Shown here one piece after another: positions 4,968 through 6,090 of a stretch of 6,090 bases of DNA (position 1 is its first letter; every line of letters starts with the position of its first letter). A program made the translations under genes and the position numbers. The notes below the pieces were generated by a model that did not search any database, was not told the origin of the DNA, and saw only the letters and a program-made list of their open reading frames with translations. The stretch is from the NCBI GenBank assembly GCA_007129775.1, contig SKUV01000375.1, positions 1 to 6,090 on the forward strand, written 5' to 3'. This DNA is from Paracoccaceae bacterium. Its GTDB lineage: Bacteria; Pseudomonadota; Alphaproteobacteria; Rhodobacterales; Rhodobacteraceae.

Positions 4968-6090
4968 TCAGAGCGAATCGATGGCGGCGGAAAGCGCGGG
5001 CATGGCCGCGAGCGCGTCGCGCCGGACTTCGGCCTGCGCACCCCAATCTGTCATATGCGGGCGCGCCGCATCCGGCAATGTGGCAATTTCGGTCAGCGCG
5101 GTCTCCAGATCGTCCGCGCGCAACGCCGCCTCCGCCCGCGACAGGATCGCATCCGCGTCGTCGCCATCGCGTGGGGCGAGGCTGCGCGCGCCCAGTTGGG
5201 CACGGATGAACGCCATGAAGCGCTCACCTGCGCTCAACCCCTCGACATCGCGCAACGCGGCATCAAGCGCGCTGCGCGCAGCCGGTCCATAGGCGTCCAT
5301 GAGCGTCGCGCGGGTGGGCACCCCGCTGGCGGCGTGGTCGGCAAGACCAGCGGGAACGGCGGCGCCGGCGGCGTTGATCGTCGCGGCCGCCTCGGCATAG
5401 CCGCCGCCGTTCTCGAGCGCTTGTTCGATCAAGCCAAGCGCCGCGCGGGCAGAGGCGATGCGTTCGGCGGCTTCGGCTTCGGTTCGGGCGCTTTCGATCT
5501 CGGCCTGCAGGGCGTCGTTGCGGGCAATCACGTCTTCGATCATGGCGCGCAAATCGTCGAGTTCTTCGCGATAGGCGTCGAGGGCGGCTTCGGTTTCCGC
5601 CGCCGGGGCACCGTTGCCCGCAGGGCGGCTTTCCACCGCATCCAGCCGCTCGTCAAACGCCCCGAGCGCGTCTTCAAGGGCCGTGATCCGTGCCTCGGCC
5701 GCTGCAAGGGCATTGTCGAGCCGGGCTTCCTGTGCGGCCACGGCCTCGGCAATGGCGCTGTCGACGGCCCCGGCAAGGGCCGTGTCGACGGCGTCCGCAA
5801 GCGCGGTATCGACCGCCTCGGCGAGGGCGGCATCGACGGTTTCGACCAGCCGCGCTTCGGTGGCTTGCAGATCGGCGTTCATTCCCGCCACCGCCGCTTC
5901 CACCGCATCGAGGCGTGTGGATTGCGCCGTCACCTGCTCGGCGATCAGGGTGCCTTCGGCGAAGGGCCAGCCTTGCGGATCGACATATTGTGCGGCTAGA
6001 AAGCCGGCGCCGGCGGCAATTGCGCCCCCCAGCAGCAGTGCAAAAAACCCGCCGCGACGGCGCGGGGGCGGCGTGGGGGCGGGATCGCGC
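4968..6090 (-). CDS. mic60: Mitofilin/Mic60-family membrane protein (5' end outside window)
   Basis: This is the alphaproteobacterial relative of mitochondrial Mic60, which shapes inner-membrane invaginations. The frame is open to the window edge, so 373 residues and the stop at 4970-4968 are seen and the start lies beyond 6090. In the visible part, a Pro/Arg-rich cytoplasmic segment (about 1-14) is followed by one transmembrane helix (about 15-36) with several glycines. Then comes a long Ala/Glu-rich coiled-coil region (about 50-200, DNA about 5480-5940) with an internal octad repeat, and a helical C-terminal domain ending in AMPALSAAIDSL, in the place of the mitofilin domain. This layout next to hemY is the known alphaproteobacterial arrangement. 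A GTG at 5933 is not the start, because the membrane anchor lies upstream of it. Sequence similarity between distant members is low, so the call rests on layout and neighbourhood. Confidence 0.85.
   Translation of the reverse strand, partial: RDPAPTPPPRRRGGFFALLLGGAIAAGAGFLAAQYVDPQGWPFAEGTLIAEQVTAQSTRLDAVEAAVAGMNADLQATEARLVETVDAALAEAVDTALADAVDTALAGAVDSAIAEAVAAQEARLDNALAAAEARITALEDALGAFDERLDAVESRPAGNGAPAAETEAALDAYREELDDLRAMIEDVIARNDALQAEIESARTEAEAAERIASARAALGLIEQALENGGGYAEAAATINAAGAAVPAGLADHAASGVPTRATLMDAYGPAARSALDAALRDVEGLSAGERFMAFIRAQLGARSLAPRDGDDADAILSRAEAALRADDLETALTEIATLPDAARPHMTDWGAQAEVRRDALAAMPALSAAIDSL
5749..5844 (-). repeat. Four 24-bp tandem units coding an octad repeat
   Basis: Units at 5749-5772, 5773-5796, 5797-5820 and 5821-5844 are similar but not identical at DNA level. 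They encode four consecutive 8-residue units of the form (E/D/G)(A/T)VD(T/A/S)A(L/I)A in the coiled coil of the Mic60-family protein. The divergence of the units suggests an old duplication kept under coding constraint. Confidence 0.7.

Noticed and set aside
4495..5292. Long + strand ORFs opposite hemY and the Mic60-family gene, including 5055-5999
   Set aside because: They are antisense frames of GC-rich genes and show no family motif; the - strand readings have clear domain structure.

Overview
The window is GC-rich and dense in genes, and it looks like a stretch of chromosome from an alphaproteobacterium, most probably of the Rhodobacterales. That placement is an inference. It rests on the HemY/Mic60 gene pair at the right end, which is typical of alphaproteobacterial heme operons, and on the style of the histidine kinase at the left end. 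No database search was possible.

Left part (1-1725, + strand): a complete two-transmembrane sensor histidine kinase with no response regulator in view, then about 100 nt downstream a complete tRNA-Arg(ACG).

Middle (1684-3108): a small decayed integrative element inserted in the 3' end of the tRNA-Arg gene. A 46-bp segment of the tRNA (1684-1729) recurs at 3063-3108 with one mismatch, giving attL and attR 1379 bp apart. Between them lies a tyrosine-recombinase-type integrase gene on the - strand. It keeps the arm-binding and core-binding domains but stops before the catalytic domain. Downstream of it are one apparently frameshifted small gene with a very good ribosome binding site and one or two doubtful micro-ORFs. 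Several perfect inverted repeats sit at the element's ends and in front of the integrase. No cargo gene of recognisable function remains, so the element should not be able to move by itself.

Right part (3109-6090, - strand): a tRNA-Thr(CGT), then upstream of it on the same strand hemY (inner-membrane TPR protein with a C-terminal four-cysteine zinc ribbon) and, 11 nt further upstream, a mitofilin/Mic60-family membrane protein whose first codons lie beyond the window. Mic60 and HemY are almost certainly co-transcribed as the end of a heme-biosynthesis operon; hemC and hemD would be expected beyond position 6090.

Apart from the relic element this is ordinary core genome. I found no new defence, toxin or RNA-guided system. 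The most useful observations are the att-flanked relic, the integrase truncated at a domain boundary, and the broken small gene inside it.
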